Below are positions 1 to 10,619 of a stretch of DNA of 64,000 bases, piece by piece. The DNA lies in contig CM046337.1 of the NCBI GenBank assembly GCA_025403435.1, positions 3,355,501-3,419,500 of the forward strand, read 5' to 3'. A program made the translations under genes and the position numbers. Position 1 is the first letter of the stretch; every line of letters begins with the position of its first letter. The notes below the pieces were generated by a model that saw nothing but the letters and a program-made list of their open reading frames with translations, had not been told where the DNA came from and did not search any database. The stretch is from Artocarpus heterophyllus. Taxonomy: Eukaryota; Streptophyta; Magnoliopsida; Rosales; Moraceae.

Positions 1-938
1 GAAGCACATGGAATGTTGTGCATCTGTTCTCTTTCAAGGTCATTTTTTGGGCACTGATTCAAATTGAATCTGTCACCCTTCACAATGGGAGCTATACTCG
101 GTGAACAATTTTTCATCCGAAATCTCTCCAAAACTTTGTTGATATAGGCCTCTTGAGACAGACCCAAAGTGCCTTTATATCTGTCTCTGTGTATCTTAAT
201 GCCTATAACGAAGGATGCATCACCCATATCCTTCATGTCAAAGTTTTTAGAGAGGAATTGTTTTACCTCATGTAGCATACCCTTGTCATTGGTTGCAAGT
301 AGAATGTCATCCACATATAGAACTAGGAAATAAATTTTACTCCCACTGACCTTCTGGTATATACATTGATCTATGATGTTCTCTACAAATCCAAATGAAG
401 AGATGACATCATGAAATTTTAAATACCACTGACGGGAGGCCTGCTTTAACCCATATATGGATTTCTTAAGCTTACATACCAACTGCTCACCATTACTAGA
501 GGAGAATCCTTCTGGTTGTTTCATATAAACCTCTTCCTCTAGTTCACCATTGAGAAACACCGTTTTCACATCCATCTGTTGCAACTCTAAGTCAAAATGA
601 GCAACAAGTGCCAAGATAATGCGAAAAGAATCTTTCTTGGATACAGGAGAAAAGGTCTCCGTGTAGTCGATTCCTTCTTTCTGAGTGAATCCTTTGGCGA
701 CGAGTCTTGCCTTATATCTTTCGATGTTGTCCAATGAGTCTTTCTTCGTTTTATAGACCCATTTATATCCTATGGCTTTTGCACCATCAGGCAACTCGAC
801 AAAATCCCAGACTCCATTGGATGCCATAGAATCCATCTCATCCCTCATTGCATCGTACCAAAGTTTCGATTCTTGGTAACTTATGGCTTGTGAAAATGTT
901 TTGGGATCATTTTTGGCTCCAATGTTGTAGTCTGATTC
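1..938 (-). pseudogene. copia reverse transcriptase fragment, open to window edge
   Basis: A reading frame of about 312 codons runs from just after the TAA at 939-941 to the left edge without a stop. It shows the copia RT hallmarks: [63 protein letters not shown] and the catalytic LYVDD box near 325-310. It breaks off just before the expected link to RNase H. The frame looks undamaged here, but the stops upstream make the whole polyprotein non-functional. Confidence 0.88.
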
Positions 939-1103
939 TTACAGATACACAACATAATCACTAGAAATTGCCGATTTCCTTTCTCTAGTAGATCTCCTTA
1001 ATGTTGGTTCAACATTTTCTAGAGGAATCTGTTGTCCAACTTGTTGCTCGATTGTTTCCGGTGGTTCTTGAGCAACTTGACCTTCTAGATTATTATCAGC
1101 AAT

Positions 1104-1769
1104 TTATGGAACCTCAATGATCGGTTGCACAACACTCGGTTGAACTATAGGAGTGCTATGAACTATGATTAACCTGTCACTTGATGTAGATGGTTGAGCT
1201 TTAGTATGATCTCCTTCAGAAACTATGTTCCGAAATTGATCGCTCCCACTAATCAAGTCATTCTCAAGAAACTTGGCGTTCCTTGATTCCACAAATCTAG
1301 TGCTATGAGTTGGACAATAGAATCTATATCCTTTGGACCTTTCGGCATATCCAACGAAATATCCGCTAATGGTCCTCGGATCTAGCTTCTTCTCTTGTGG
1401 GTTGTATACTCTTACTTCAGACGGACATCCCCAAACACGTATATGTCGCAAACTCGGTTTCCAACCTTTTCATAACTCAAATGGCGTCTTTGGGACAGCA
1501 TTAGTCAGAACCCGGTTTAATATATACACAGTCGTCTTAAGAGCTTCAGTCCACAAGGACTTAGGTAGGTTGGAGTTACTCTGCATACTCCTTACCATGT
1601 CCATTAATGTTCGGTTTCTTCTTTCTGCTACACCATTCTGATCTGGAGAACCAGGCATGGTGTATTGGGCAACTATCCCACGTTCTTGAAGAAACCTTAC
1701 AAATGGACCTTGAGCTTGTCCATCCTCAGTGTATCTACCATAATATTCCCCACCTCTATCTGTCCTCAC
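1104..1769 (-). pseudogene. copia integrase C-terminal part (broken)
   Basis: The integrase continues in the frame after the shift near 1820. It holds the second catalytic Asp ([11 protein letters not shown], just upstream of 1740) and the catalytic Glu region ([13 protein letters not shown]). A TGA at 1470-1472, where the family has Trp, splits it. Downstream comes the conserved C-terminal part of integrase (RHIRVWGCPSEV and SGYFVGYAERSKGYRFY), ending at a TAA at 1104-1106. All segments from 1769 down to 1 share one reading frame. Confidence 0.85.
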
Positions 1770-1798
1770 GATCTTTATTTGCTTTCCGCATTGTTTCT

Positions 1799-3405
1799 CT
1801 ACTTCAGCCTTGAAAACTTTAAGGTGTCTAATGCTTCATCCTTTGTATGAAGCAAGTAGAGATACATGTACCGTGAGTAATCATCTATGAAAGAGATGAA
1901 GTATCTCGGACCATATGAGTCCATTACTGGACTACAAATATCTGAATGTATGATTTCTAATATTTCTGAACTCCTCTTGGCACCTTTCTTAGACTTGTTG
2001 GTTAGCTTTCCCTTAATGCAACCCACACAAGTCTCGAAGTCAGTAAAATCCAAAGTACTAAGTACTCCATCAGTCACTAACCTCTTGATTCTCTCAATGG
2101 AGATATGTCCTAATCTTCGATGCCACAACATAGATGAATCCTCATTTATAACACAACGTTTAATGCCAGATTGAACATGCATAGCAGTATGATGTGGTTC
2201 ATTTTGCAAGTTAATTGAGAAAAGACCATCAGACAAAATACCATTCCCAACAAGATCAGATTTATAAAATAAACTGAAATATTTGTCTGAAAAAGTAAAG
2301 GAATATCCCAAATGTACAAGTCTGGAAACAGAAATTAAGTTCCTAGAAAAGTTTGGAACATAAAATGTCTTATCCAATTCCAAAGTAAAACCACTACTTA
2401 AAACTAAGGTGCATGTTCCGATGGCTTCCACATGTGAACGCATCTTGTTTCCTGAAGAGATGCTTAGCTCACTTCCCAGTGGCTTCCTTAGTTTTCGCAT
2501 ACCCTGCAAGATATTCGAAACATGGATTGTAGATCCATAATCAATCCACCATGTGTTATAAACAATATCAACCATATTAGATTCATAACAAACCAATGAG
2601 ATTGGATTACCTTTCTTCTCAAGCCAACTCTGAAATTTTGTGCAATCCTTCTTCATGTGTCCCTTCTTTTTACAGAAGAAACACTTGAATTCCTTCTTAA
2701 TGACAGCTTTGGGAGGTATTTTACTCTTCCCTTTGTCCTTGGCCTGATATTGGTCTTGATTCTGATTCTTTCCTCTCGTGGTTGTTAGTGCAGTTTCACC
2801 CATTTCCATTACAAGCCGTCCCTCTTCCTGAGTACACATGGTTAGAAGTTCATTTATTGACCATTTGTCCTTATGTGTATTGTAGGAAATCTTAAAGGGC
2901 CCATATTGTTTTGGAAGGGTGTTCAGAATGTAGTGCACCAAGAAAGATTCAGACATATCCACCTCAAGGTTCTTTTGTTGAGCCATTATGTCCCTCATCT
3001 CCATGATGTGCTCACGCACACCTCTCACACTGGTGAGCCTTAAGGATGAGAACCTCATGATTAGGGTGCTGGCAAGTGCCTTATCTGAAGTTTCAAATTG
3101 CTCATCAATGGCCTTCAGTAATGCCCGGACCTTGTCATACTGCTCGACAGAACCACGTATACCAGCAGAGATTTTAGTCTTTATGAACATAATGCTAAGG
3201 CGATTAGATCGCTCTCAACGTTCATAAAGAGCAATCTCATCCTGAGTGCTGGTATCAGTAATTACGGGCTCGTCTTTCCTTATAGCATAATCAATGTCCA
3301 TCCACCCTAAGTGAAGTAGTATTCTCTCCTTCCAGACCTTATAGTTATCCCCTTTCAGCTCAGGGATATCACATCGTACATCAGAGAAATTCACAGGTTG
3401 TATGA
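1799..3405 (-). pseudogene. copia gag-protease-integrase N-terminal part (broken)
   Basis: This is the first part of the polyprotein of the element above. Gag is recognisable (about 3405-2700), followed by a CCHC zinc knuckle with spacing C-x2-C-x4-H-x4-C (CFFCKKKGHMKKDC, near 2690-2650). The protease active-site region reads IDYGSTIHVSN; copia proteases have D-S/T-G, so the middle residue is changed to Tyr. Next come the pre-integrase zinc motif (LWHRRLGH then CVGCIKGK) and the start of the integrase core with its first catalytic Asp (HSDICSP). An in-frame TGA at 3215-3217, where relatives have Trp, separates the gag N-terminus from the rest. A one-base deletion near 1820 throws the frame out before the second integrase Asp. 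The start at 3405 is a predicted splice acceptor; the first exon is listed separately. Confidence 0.85.
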
Positions 3406-4674
3406 CTGCATAATTAAAATAAAAATGCTTATGATCCAAAATATTGAGGCTAATAAACATAAATCATGCTTTACCAATGTAAATCATGCATAATATCATG
3501 AATCTATAACATAAAACTTGCCTGTGGGCTAAAGTTCTAATTCAATTAGATTCATTTAATTGTATGATAAAACTATCAAATTATGTTCCCTTTTCTAATC
3601 CATGTGGGTAAATCAGAAAATATAATTTGATATTTTATCCTAATTAGTCATACTAATATAATAAAAATTCCCGTGGGATAAAATTTACTATATTAAGTAC
3701 AACTAATTACAATAAATGTCCTTTAACCAAATGTGATCCTAAACCAATTAATATATAATTTTGTATAATTAGAGTTGCTGTGGCTAAGCTTCAATTATTC
3801 AAAATTATATGGATCACTTAGACATTTAATTTTGTTCACAAATTATTCATGAAAATTGCATGTTCTATAGGTAATATAATAGTTATGAACAAAATCTTAA
3901 TTTGTGCTAAATAGGTTAATTAAATTAATAACATGCATAATAAAACTCAAAACAATGCATATAACAAATACTTGGCACATAATGTATAAATTGAATTTCC
4001 CATGAAATTTATTGCAAAATTATGTGCATATCCAAAAACCAAAAATTAAATAATTTTTTTTTTTTTTGGATTTTTTTTATATGCAAAACGGCGTCGTTCA
4101 GCTTTGGGAGTGTCTCACGCTCGCTAAAACGACGGGTCGTTTTGCTGGCCGAATGCAAAACGACCTGTCGTATGGATCGTCTTCAACCTCCAGCCGGGTC
4201 GTTCTGACCCGGTTGCGACTCGCGCGACCCGACGAAAAACCCAACGGTTTCTCCTCCCTCCGACGTGCATTTCAGGCATTCCAAATCCCAAAATGCTCAG
4301 AAATCAATAATGTGATGATTTATGAATTCAAAATACATAATTAACCAAGAATTCATATTAATCAAGATTTGTTTTTCACGGCCACAATGCCGGCATGCAC
4401 AGACTGCAGAAATTTGTCGAATTTCTTGGTTTTTCATCATAAAACATTAAGAAAACATTAACTTAATGGTTTTATAGCAGTAACAATGAAAAAATGCCAA
4501 AGAAAAACAAAACCCAAATCACGGTTCTAATGTCGTGAAAACAGAATTTTTTTCGTTCAAAATTTAAACACAAGATAGAGGTATGGAGGCTCGAATATCA
4601 AATGTAGGTTATTGAGGCATTTATAACAACCATAAATCATAGAAAACGGAAGCGTATTGGATCGAATTTATTAC

Positions 4675-4684
4675 CTCCAGCCAT
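4675..4684 (-). other. Putative first coding exon of the copia gag (spliced)
   Basis: On the minus strand, ATGGCTGGAG at 4684-4675 is followed directly by a donor-like GTAATA. At 3407-3406 there is an acceptor (TTATGCAG) just upstream of the gag frame. Splicing would give a Met-Ala-Gly start joined in frame to the gag N-terminus, with an intron of 1269 bp (3406-4674). Without such splicing the gag frame opens with an unlikely run of Phe, Asn and Tyr residues read from AT-rich sequence. This is inferred from splice-site sequence and frame only. Confidence 0.45.
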
Positions 4685-4847
4685 TGTCGTTTGATTGCTT
4701 TGTTTTTCACAATTTTGCACACTGTGATTAATGAATGAGGGACCCAAATGAGAGCACTCTCAATTCTACACTTGATGGTGTAATTTTTGCTGTCTGAATT
4801 GTGTGCTCAGGGACCCAATCTTTAAAAACCGTGACCATCACACGGTT

Positions 4848-4871
4848 GTAACGATTGGTACCAACCGTTAC
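4848..4871. repeat. 24-bp near-perfect palindrome in presumed U3 of the copia element
   Basis: GTAACGATTGGT followed by ACCAACCGTTAC pairs at 11 of 12 positions about a central GTAC. It carries AACGG/CCGTTA cores on both strands, which resemble plant MYB-binding sites. Two ACGTG motifs lie nearby, at 4872-4876 and about 4902. A regulatory role in the LTR promoter is inference. Confidence 0.4.
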
Positions 4872-4940
4872 ACGTGAGGCAGTTGAAACGTGAACCACAT
4901 CACGTGGGCCAAAATTGAAATGGCCAAATGAGTTTCAACA

Positions 4941-5428
4941 GTGTCGTTTGTGGAATATGTGTAATTGTCACAAGTTTCTGTTGATGTGTCCCCATGTTAC
5001 TGGTACTGGGTATATATGGTGATATAGTAGTCTTGTAACAGATATGTTTCAGATACACATTCAATACTTGTAAGAAACCAGAGAGAGAGAACGGGTTGAG
5101 CGAGAAGAGAAAAAAGAGAAAGGAAAAATTTCTCAGGGGAAGTTTCTTGCTGGGTTTTCTCAAGGTGAGTTTGTGTTTGTGTTGAGTGAGAATTGTGTTC
5201 TCGAGAGTTGTATTACTTTGAAGATTAATTGGAAAATAGATCAATCTCCTTAAGGAGAGCTCGTGGGAACGTAGGCATCAATTTGGCCAAACCTCGAAAA
5301 ATTACTGTGTGTGTTTTTCTTTATTCTTTCTTGTGATTGTTCTTTCGGAGATTGAATGTGTGTGTTTTTCTTTATTCTTTCTTGTGATTGTTCTTTCGGA
5401 GATTGAATGATTGGTGTTGAGTAATTTC
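4941..5428 (+). mobile_element. Older copia-type LTR fragment, plus orientation
   Basis: The sequence resembles the R-U5 part of a plant copia LTR read on the plus strand. A purine-rich transcribed leader is followed by a CGTGGGAACGTAGGC motif near 5261-5275 and then a T-rich U5. It may end in TTCAACA near 5428. It is cut on its left side by the 4940 terminus of the minus-strand element, so that element probably jumped into this LTR. No internal region follows it. The call rests on general LTR appearance only. Confidence 0.4.
5308..5409 (+). repeat. 51-bp tandem duplication
   Basis: Two identical adjacent copies of a 51-bp unit (5308-5358 and 5359-5409), beginning TGTGTGTTTTTC and ending GAGATTGAATG. 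They lie in the U5-like part of the LTR fragment. Identity looks complete, so the duplication is recent. Confidence 0.9.
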
Positions 5429-5436
5429 AACACATT

Positions 5437-5625
5437 TAAAATGACATGAATTGAAACAAATGGAAACAAAGAAACCGTCATGAGCACTTAAAAACGATGA
5501 CCCACTGAAAACTCAAAGGGACCTAAAAACAACATTAATCAGGCACACATTATCAAATGGCATCCAAATAAAGAAACGATGATGGCCCCGAAACAATATC
5601 AAACTTATTGAAAATATTTTCTTTT
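5437..5625. repeat. Dispersed block X, copy 1 (copy 2 at 17331-17512)
   Basis: About 190 bp beginning ATGACATGAATTGAAACAAA recurs with scattered differences at 17331-17512. It contains phrases such as ACATTATCAAATGGCATCCA in both places. Each copy lies upstream of a barwin pseudogene (A here, D there), so it marks the left part of the duplicated PR-4 block. No coding content seen. Confidence 0.7.
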
Positions 5626-5699
5626 GGAAAATTTTCAGAGATTTGAAAACATTCCCATTTTCTGCCACAACAGATCATTAACGTAATGGAGGGACTAAA

Positions 5700-5984
5700 T
5701 GTTGAATAATTAAAAGAAGATTGATAAGATATTGGAGATAAGAGGCATTTATCTTTTGATGGAGTGAGTACAAATGGGAAAGAACATCTCTATATATAGC
5801 ACACTATAGAGAGTTCTAGACACAATAATAAATGAACTTCTCAACTACTAACATTAAATACAAACTCTCATCTAACATAGATAATTCTAGACATAACATT
5901 AACTCTAGATAGTGCAAGAAAATTCTAGAGACTTAACAACCAACAAACACCAAATAAATCAAGTTTATTATTATTTTTTCAACA
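5700..5984 (-). repeat. 3' LTR of the young copia element
   Basis: A 285-bp LTR at the element's 3' side, since the element reads on the minus strand. It starts TG and ends CA with short inverted ends TGTTGAA/TTCAACA. It contains a TATATATAGC stretch near 5792-5801. The polypurine tract lies immediately beyond 5984. Confidence 0.95.
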
Positions 5985-5993
5985 CCCTCCCTT
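5985..5993 (-). other. Polypurine tract of the young copia element
   Basis: On the minus strand AAGGGAGGG directly abuts the 3' LTR. This is the expected position and composition for plus-strand DNA priming. Confidence 0.85.
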
Positions 5994-7218
5994 AAACTTG
6001 ATTTGTGACTCCAAGAATGCTTCGTAACTTTAAAAAAGTCTCTAGCTTGAGTGGCTTGGTAAAGATATCTGCCGCTTGGTCATGAGACTTTACGTACTTC
6101 AACTCCACTTCTTTTCTTCCAATGCATTCTCGTATGTAATGATAACGAGTGTCGATGTGCTTGCTTCTTTCATGAAAAACTGGATTCTTTGCTAGTGCGA
6201 GTGCTGATTTGTTGTCAACACAAATTTTTGTGGGCCCTTGTTGTGGCAAATTCAACTCTTTCAACAGGTTCCTTAGCCAAATAGCATGACAGACACATGA
6301 AGTTGCAGCGACATATTCGGCTTCACAAGTTGAAAGTGTGACGATAGGCTGCTTCTTTGACATCCAAGTAAAAGCAGTGTTTCCCATGAAAAACACAAAT
6401 CCAGTGGTGCTCTTTCTATCATCCAAGTCTCCACTCCAATCGCTATCACTATATCCAACGATCTCATAACTATTAGAAGATGAATAAAACAAGCCATAGT
6501 TGATCGTACCTTTGATGTACCGAAGTATTCTCTTTGCACTCTTGAAATGGGTTGTTGTTGGAGCTTCCATGTAGCGGCTAATGACTCCAATAGCATAGAG
6601 AAGATCCGGCCTTGTACAAGTTAAGTAGCGTAAGCTTCCAACAAGGCTTTTGTAGAGAGTTGGATCCACCTTTTTTCCTTCATCATGCTTTGACAACTTG
6701 ATTCCGCATTCCATTGGTGTGCCAACCGGATTAGAATCATCCATCTTGAACTTCTTGAGAACTTCTTTAGCATAGCCTTCTTGAGTTATGAAAATACCTT
6801 TGTCTTCTTGCTTCACTTCAATACCGAGGTAATAAGACATGATCCCAATGTCCGTCATCTCGAATTCTTTCGTCATTTCCTTCTTCAATTCCTCGAACAA
6901 GCTTGGATTGCTTCCTGTGAAAATCAAGTCATCTACATACAAGCATACAATCAATATATCTCCTTTTTGAACTTTAGTATAAAGTGCATGCTCATATGGA
7001 CACTTGGTGAAATTCTTGTCTTGGAAGTACTTGTCAATTCGGGCATTCCAAGCTCTCGGTGCTTGCCTTAGACCGTATAAGGCCTTTTTTAATTTTAAAA
7101 CTTTATCTTCATGTCCTTTCACCTCATATCCCAATGGTTGCTCGATGTAGACTTCTTCTTCAAGGAAACCATTTAAGAAAGCAGACTTTACATCCATTTG
7201 GTAGATCTTCCATCTGTT
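5992..7218 (-). pseudogene. copia reverse transcriptase C-terminal part and RNase H (downstream of amber stop)
   Basis: The second half of the polyprotein reads on from the upstream frame after one TAG at 7219-7221, where the family has Gln (relatives read LAAQNRW). RT motifs are intact: QMDVKSAFLNG, YGLRQAPRAWN and catalytic CLYVDDLIF. RNase H shows YSDSDWSGD, LSTCEAEYVA, VDNKSALALAKN and RSKHIDTRYH, so its acidic residues are in place. The frame is otherwise undamaged and ends with a normal C-terminus close to the polypurine tract. A lone amber codon is the only break I see between it and the gag-integrase part. Confidence 0.9.
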
Positions 7219-9054
7219 CTAGGCTGCCAAAGAAATAATTAGTCTAATGGTTTCAAGACGAGCAACAGGAGCAAATATCTCATCATAGTCAATGCCTTGT
7301 CTTTGACTATAGCCTTTTGCCACCAATCTCGCTTTGTATCTCTCGATTTCTCCTTTAGCATTCTTCTTCCCCTTGTACACCCATTTGACTCCAATCGACT
7401 TGTGTCCATGTGGCAATGTAGTAAGCTCCCATGTATCATTCTTCATGATTGACTCGATTTCCTCATCCATGGCATCTTTCCACTTCTTGTTTTCTGCCGC
7501 TTCTTGATAACTTAAAGGTTCACAATCACTAAGAAGACAAAAAAGAGTAATATCATCTTGGTTTTCGGTTACCTCATAAAGATCTTGTAAGCTTCTAAAG
7601 CGTGGCGTCTTTTCATTTGAACTATCGCTTGATGGCAAATCTTGTTGTGTGTTTCCGGTTGGTGAGATCAGTGGAGTATTCGGCTCTTGAGATTCTTCTC
7701 TTGTCTCTTCTTCTTCTTCTTCAAAGTAAGGAAGAAAGTCATACTTGTCTTCTTGTGTGTTCCAATCCCAAGCATCTTCTTCATCAAACTCCACGTCACG
7801 GCTAATGAGAGTTTTGCCGCTAATTGGATTATACAACTTGTAGCCTTTGGAATTTGAGTCATAGCCAATGAATATGTACTTCTCACTTTTGTTGTCAAGC
7901 TTGGTTCTCTTTTCATCGGGCACATGAACATAGGCAACACTTCCAAAGACTTTAAGGTGAGAGATTCCTGGCTTCCTCCCACTCCATGCTTCTTGAGGTG
8001 TCTTCCCTTGAACGCTTCTTGTTGGGGAGCGATTTGCTAGGTAGATTGCACAAGCCACTGCTTCGGCCCAAAACTCCTTCGGTATCTTCTTGCTTTTGAG
8101 CATGCTTCGAGCCATGTTGAGAATAGTTCGATTCTTCCTTTCTGCTACTCCATTTTGTTGAGGAGATCTTGGCACCGTTAAGAAACGACGAATCCCTTGA
8201 TCTTCACAATACTTTTGGAACTCATTTGATGTGAACTCTCCTCCTCGGTCTGATCTCATGGCCTTAATAACAAGACCACTTTCTTTCTCAACATTTGTTG
8301 AATAATTATTGTTGGAATGTTTGTTATAGCCGCCTCTTCCTCGTCCTCGATCACGTCCTTGGCCTCGTCCTCCTCTTCTTTGGCTTCTATCATTGCTAAA
8401 GTTTTCCTCCTTCAAGTTGAGTTGTAGTAGTTGCTCCATTGTCTCCTTTCGATTTTTCTTCTTCTTTTGTTTTTCCTCATAGGCTTGCAAAGAGCCCATT
8501 AGTTGTTCAATGGATATAGATTCTAAATCTTTTGTTTCCTCAATTGTGGTAGCAATGAACTCAAAATTTGGGCTCAAAGTTCGAAGAATTTTCTCCACAA
8601 CTTTTACATCACTAACATCTTCTCCATTTCTCTTCAACTGATTCACAATGGCCAATACTCTTGAAAAATAATCGGAAATAGACTCGGATTCCTCCATAAA
8701 TAAAAGTTCAAACTCACCTCTAAGAGTTTGAAGACGAATCTTTTTAACTTGCTCGGCACCTTTGTTGCAAGTTTGAAGTTTCTCCCATGCTTCTTTGGGC
8801 GTAGTTGCACTTGAAATCTTATCAAATCCATCTTCATCCACTGCTTGAAAAATGAGATAGAGAGCTTTCTTGTCTCTCTTTCTTGAATCCCTTATGGCAT
8901 CCCTTTGCGCTTGGGATAGAGCAACATCGTCTTGCTCTCTATGACCTCGCTCAACGACCTCCCACACATCTTGAGCTCCTAGTAGCGCCTTCATCTTGAT
9001 ACTCCAATTGTCATAGTTGCTCTTAGTGAGCATTGGAACTTGGAAGGGAACCAT
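7219..9054 (-). pseudogene. copia gag fused by deletion to integrase/RT N-terminal part
   Basis: I choose the ATG at 9054 ([17 protein letters not shown]), because upstream codons run into the primer-binding region and the LTR. Gag of the UBN2 type runs from about 9054 to 8400 and ends in an Arg/Gly-rich tail ([16 protein letters not shown]). Near 8275-8315 it jumps straight to the integrase second-Asp region ([14 protein letters not shown]). The zinc knuckle, protease, pre-integrase HHCC and first integrase Asp are therefore absent, without loss of frame. Downstream are [12 protein letters not shown], the integrase C-terminal part and the start of RT ([40 protein letters not shown]). It stops at TAG 7219-7221. 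The element could move only with proteins supplied in trans. Confidence 0.9.
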
Positions 9055-9090
9055 TCCTCCATTTGCCTTTTTTTTTTTTTGGAATCTTGT

Positions 9091-9103
9091 GGCTCTGATA
9101 CCA
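9091..9103 (-). other. Primer-binding site (initiator Met-tRNA)
   Basis: The minus strand reads TGGTATCAGAGCC three bases inside the 5' LTR. This is the classic plant copia site complementary to the 3' end of initiator methionyl-tRNA. Confidence 0.92.
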
Positions 9104-9106
9104 CTT

Positions 9107-9391
9107 TGTTGAATAATTAAAAGAAGATTGATAAGATATTGGAGATAAGAGGCATTTATCTTTTGATGGAGTGAGTACAAATGGGAAAGAACATCTCTAT
9201 ATATAGCACACTATAGAGAGTTCTAGACACAATAATAAATGAACTTCTCAACTACTAACATTAAATACAAACTCTCATCTAACATAGATAATTCTAGACA
9301 TAACATTAACTCTAGATAGTGCAAGAAAATTCTAGAGACTCAACAACCAACAAACACCAAATAAATCAAGTTTATTATTATTTTTTCAACA
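9107..9391 (-). repeat. 5' LTR of the young copia element
   Basis: A 285-bp LTR matching 5700-5984 except for one base. It carries the element promoter, including the same TATATATAGC stretch. The target duplication CTAAA follows at 9392-9396. Confidence 0.95.
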
Positions 9392-9396
9392 CTAAA

Positions 9397-10530
9397 ATGC
9401 TCCTGAGTGAGTAATGTTCTTTCCTTTTTTGTTTCTTTTCTCTTTTACTCCTTTGCTTCTCTGTCAGTTCCATCACCGCTGCCCCAAAACTTTGTGTCTT
9501 GCCGTTGTTGTACGTCCTTGTTGAGAACTATTGCCATTGCCATACTTAAGGAGATCTGTTGCTTCCTCAGTGTCGGTGAGGCCATCCGCTATGAATACAG
9601 ATTGCGGCGTTGTGCGACTAGATTGGAGAACCAGATTTCCGCACTTGGGGCCTTCTCTTCTTCCTCAACTTGGATGACGCTCAGGTGGAGAAGCACGGCG
9701 ACAGTAGATTTGCAATCTACTGACGATGGATATTTGAAGAAAACTGGCAGAGATCGGCACTATAGGGAGGATATGGTTTGTGTGTTTCTTAGGCTAAGGG
9801 AGAGTAGAGAGAGAAGAAAGAGAGAAATCATCCTCTCCAGCATGGTTCTTCTCGATGCTTTGTTGTAAATCAACACCAGGTGCAGCCAATCAACACCACG
9901 TGTGGCTATACACTGTGATTGGATTATCTATTCTATTCGTCTCGGCTGCCCTAGGGGACATGCAAGAAGAGAGAACACTATGAAAGTCAAAGGGCACCAG
10001 TGTGGTGCTAGCAAAGAGCTCTCTGACACTCAAGTCAGATATATATTCAGCCAAGAGGGGAGCTAGAGATGGGTATGAGAGAGTCTACTTACGTTAAGGG
10101 TGTAGTTAATGCTCCTATTTATAGTGGCTTATATGGACTAGGTAGAGAGTGGATCCGTCCCATGACCAGGGTGCACCGTACCGTGGTGTCAGGGGAATAG
10201 GTGACATGTGTCACAATCTTAAATGGTGGACAATCCTTCATCTAAGGGTTGTAATAGGGTCGTATGGTGACCTTATGGATAGGTTGTTGCTTGACTTTAG
10301 GCCATATCCATCCATCCAATCCGTGCACGTGTTTTTTTTGAGGAGGCGACATTTTGAGTGATGGTCGAAGGTGGCCTTGGGGACCACCTCGGGAAAGTGC
10401 GCCGATCAACGGGGAGTTGTGTGAACTCCAATAATGACTTCTGTCTAAGCAAGTTAGTTGGACAGCTAAGATGAGATTTTTGAGTAATTTGGAAGAAAAT
10501 ACGGTTGAGTTGTGATTAGTATTTTGTTTT
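9397..10530. other. Intergenic, no gene recognised
   Basis: Between the copia insertion and pseudogene A. A plus-strand reading frame at 9407-9868 has no recognisable family and atypical composition. The middle part (9930-10200) has phrases typical of degenerate LTR sequence, but I found no paired repeat. Homology to the region upstream of pseudogene D begins only at about 10500. Confidence 0.5.
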
Positions 10531-10619
10531 ACCCTTTACTTTTTTTTTTCTGTCTTTATTATCTGTTTCTTATTTGTTGTCGCTTTATGGTTTTATGTTG
10601 TTTAATTTTTCCCGCCCAA

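Larger units (their letters stand above)
1..4940 (-). mobile_element. Decayed Ty1/copia retrotransposon, 3' end beyond left edge
   Basis: This is a copia-order element read on the minus strand. From 5' to 3' of the element it has a leader (about 4940-3406), gag with a CCHC knuckle, protease, pre-integrase HHCC, integrase core, reverse transcriptase with a YVDD box, and then the window edge. RNase H and the 3' LTR must lie outside. I see a TG-type terminus (TGTTGAAACTC on the minus strand) ending at 4940, which I take as the start of the 5' LTR. The inner end of that LTR and a primer-binding site were not found. The coding frame has at least four premature stops (3215-3217, 1470-1472, 1104-1106, 939-941) and one frameshift near 1820, so it is dead. 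All four stops look like G-to-A or C-to-T changes in sense codons, as expected for methylated, silenced DNA. Confidence 0.85.
5700..9391 (-). mobile_element. Young, internally deleted Ty1/copia element with intact LTRs and TSD
   Basis: A complete 3692-bp insertion on the minus strand. The two 285-bp LTRs (5700-5984 and 9107-9391) begin TGTTGAATAA and end TTTCAACA, and differ at a single position that I can see (T/C in the GAGACTYAAC stretch). The direct repeat CTAAA flanks it at 5695-5699 and 9392-9396. The primer-binding site matches plant initiator Met-tRNA, and a polypurine tract abuts the 3' LTR. Full copia elements are usually near 4.7-5 kb. About 1 kb is missing here between gag and integrase. 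The single LTR difference implies a recent insertion. Confidence 0.95.

Noticed and set aside
4022..4344. GC-rich plus-strand frames
   Set aside because: They lie inside the leader/intron of the minus-strand copia element and show no family.
9407..9868. 153-codon plus-strand open frame beside the young copia element
   Set aside because: No domain or recognisable family, Arg- and Ser-rich composition typical of non-coding DNA, and a start only a few bases from the transposon target site.
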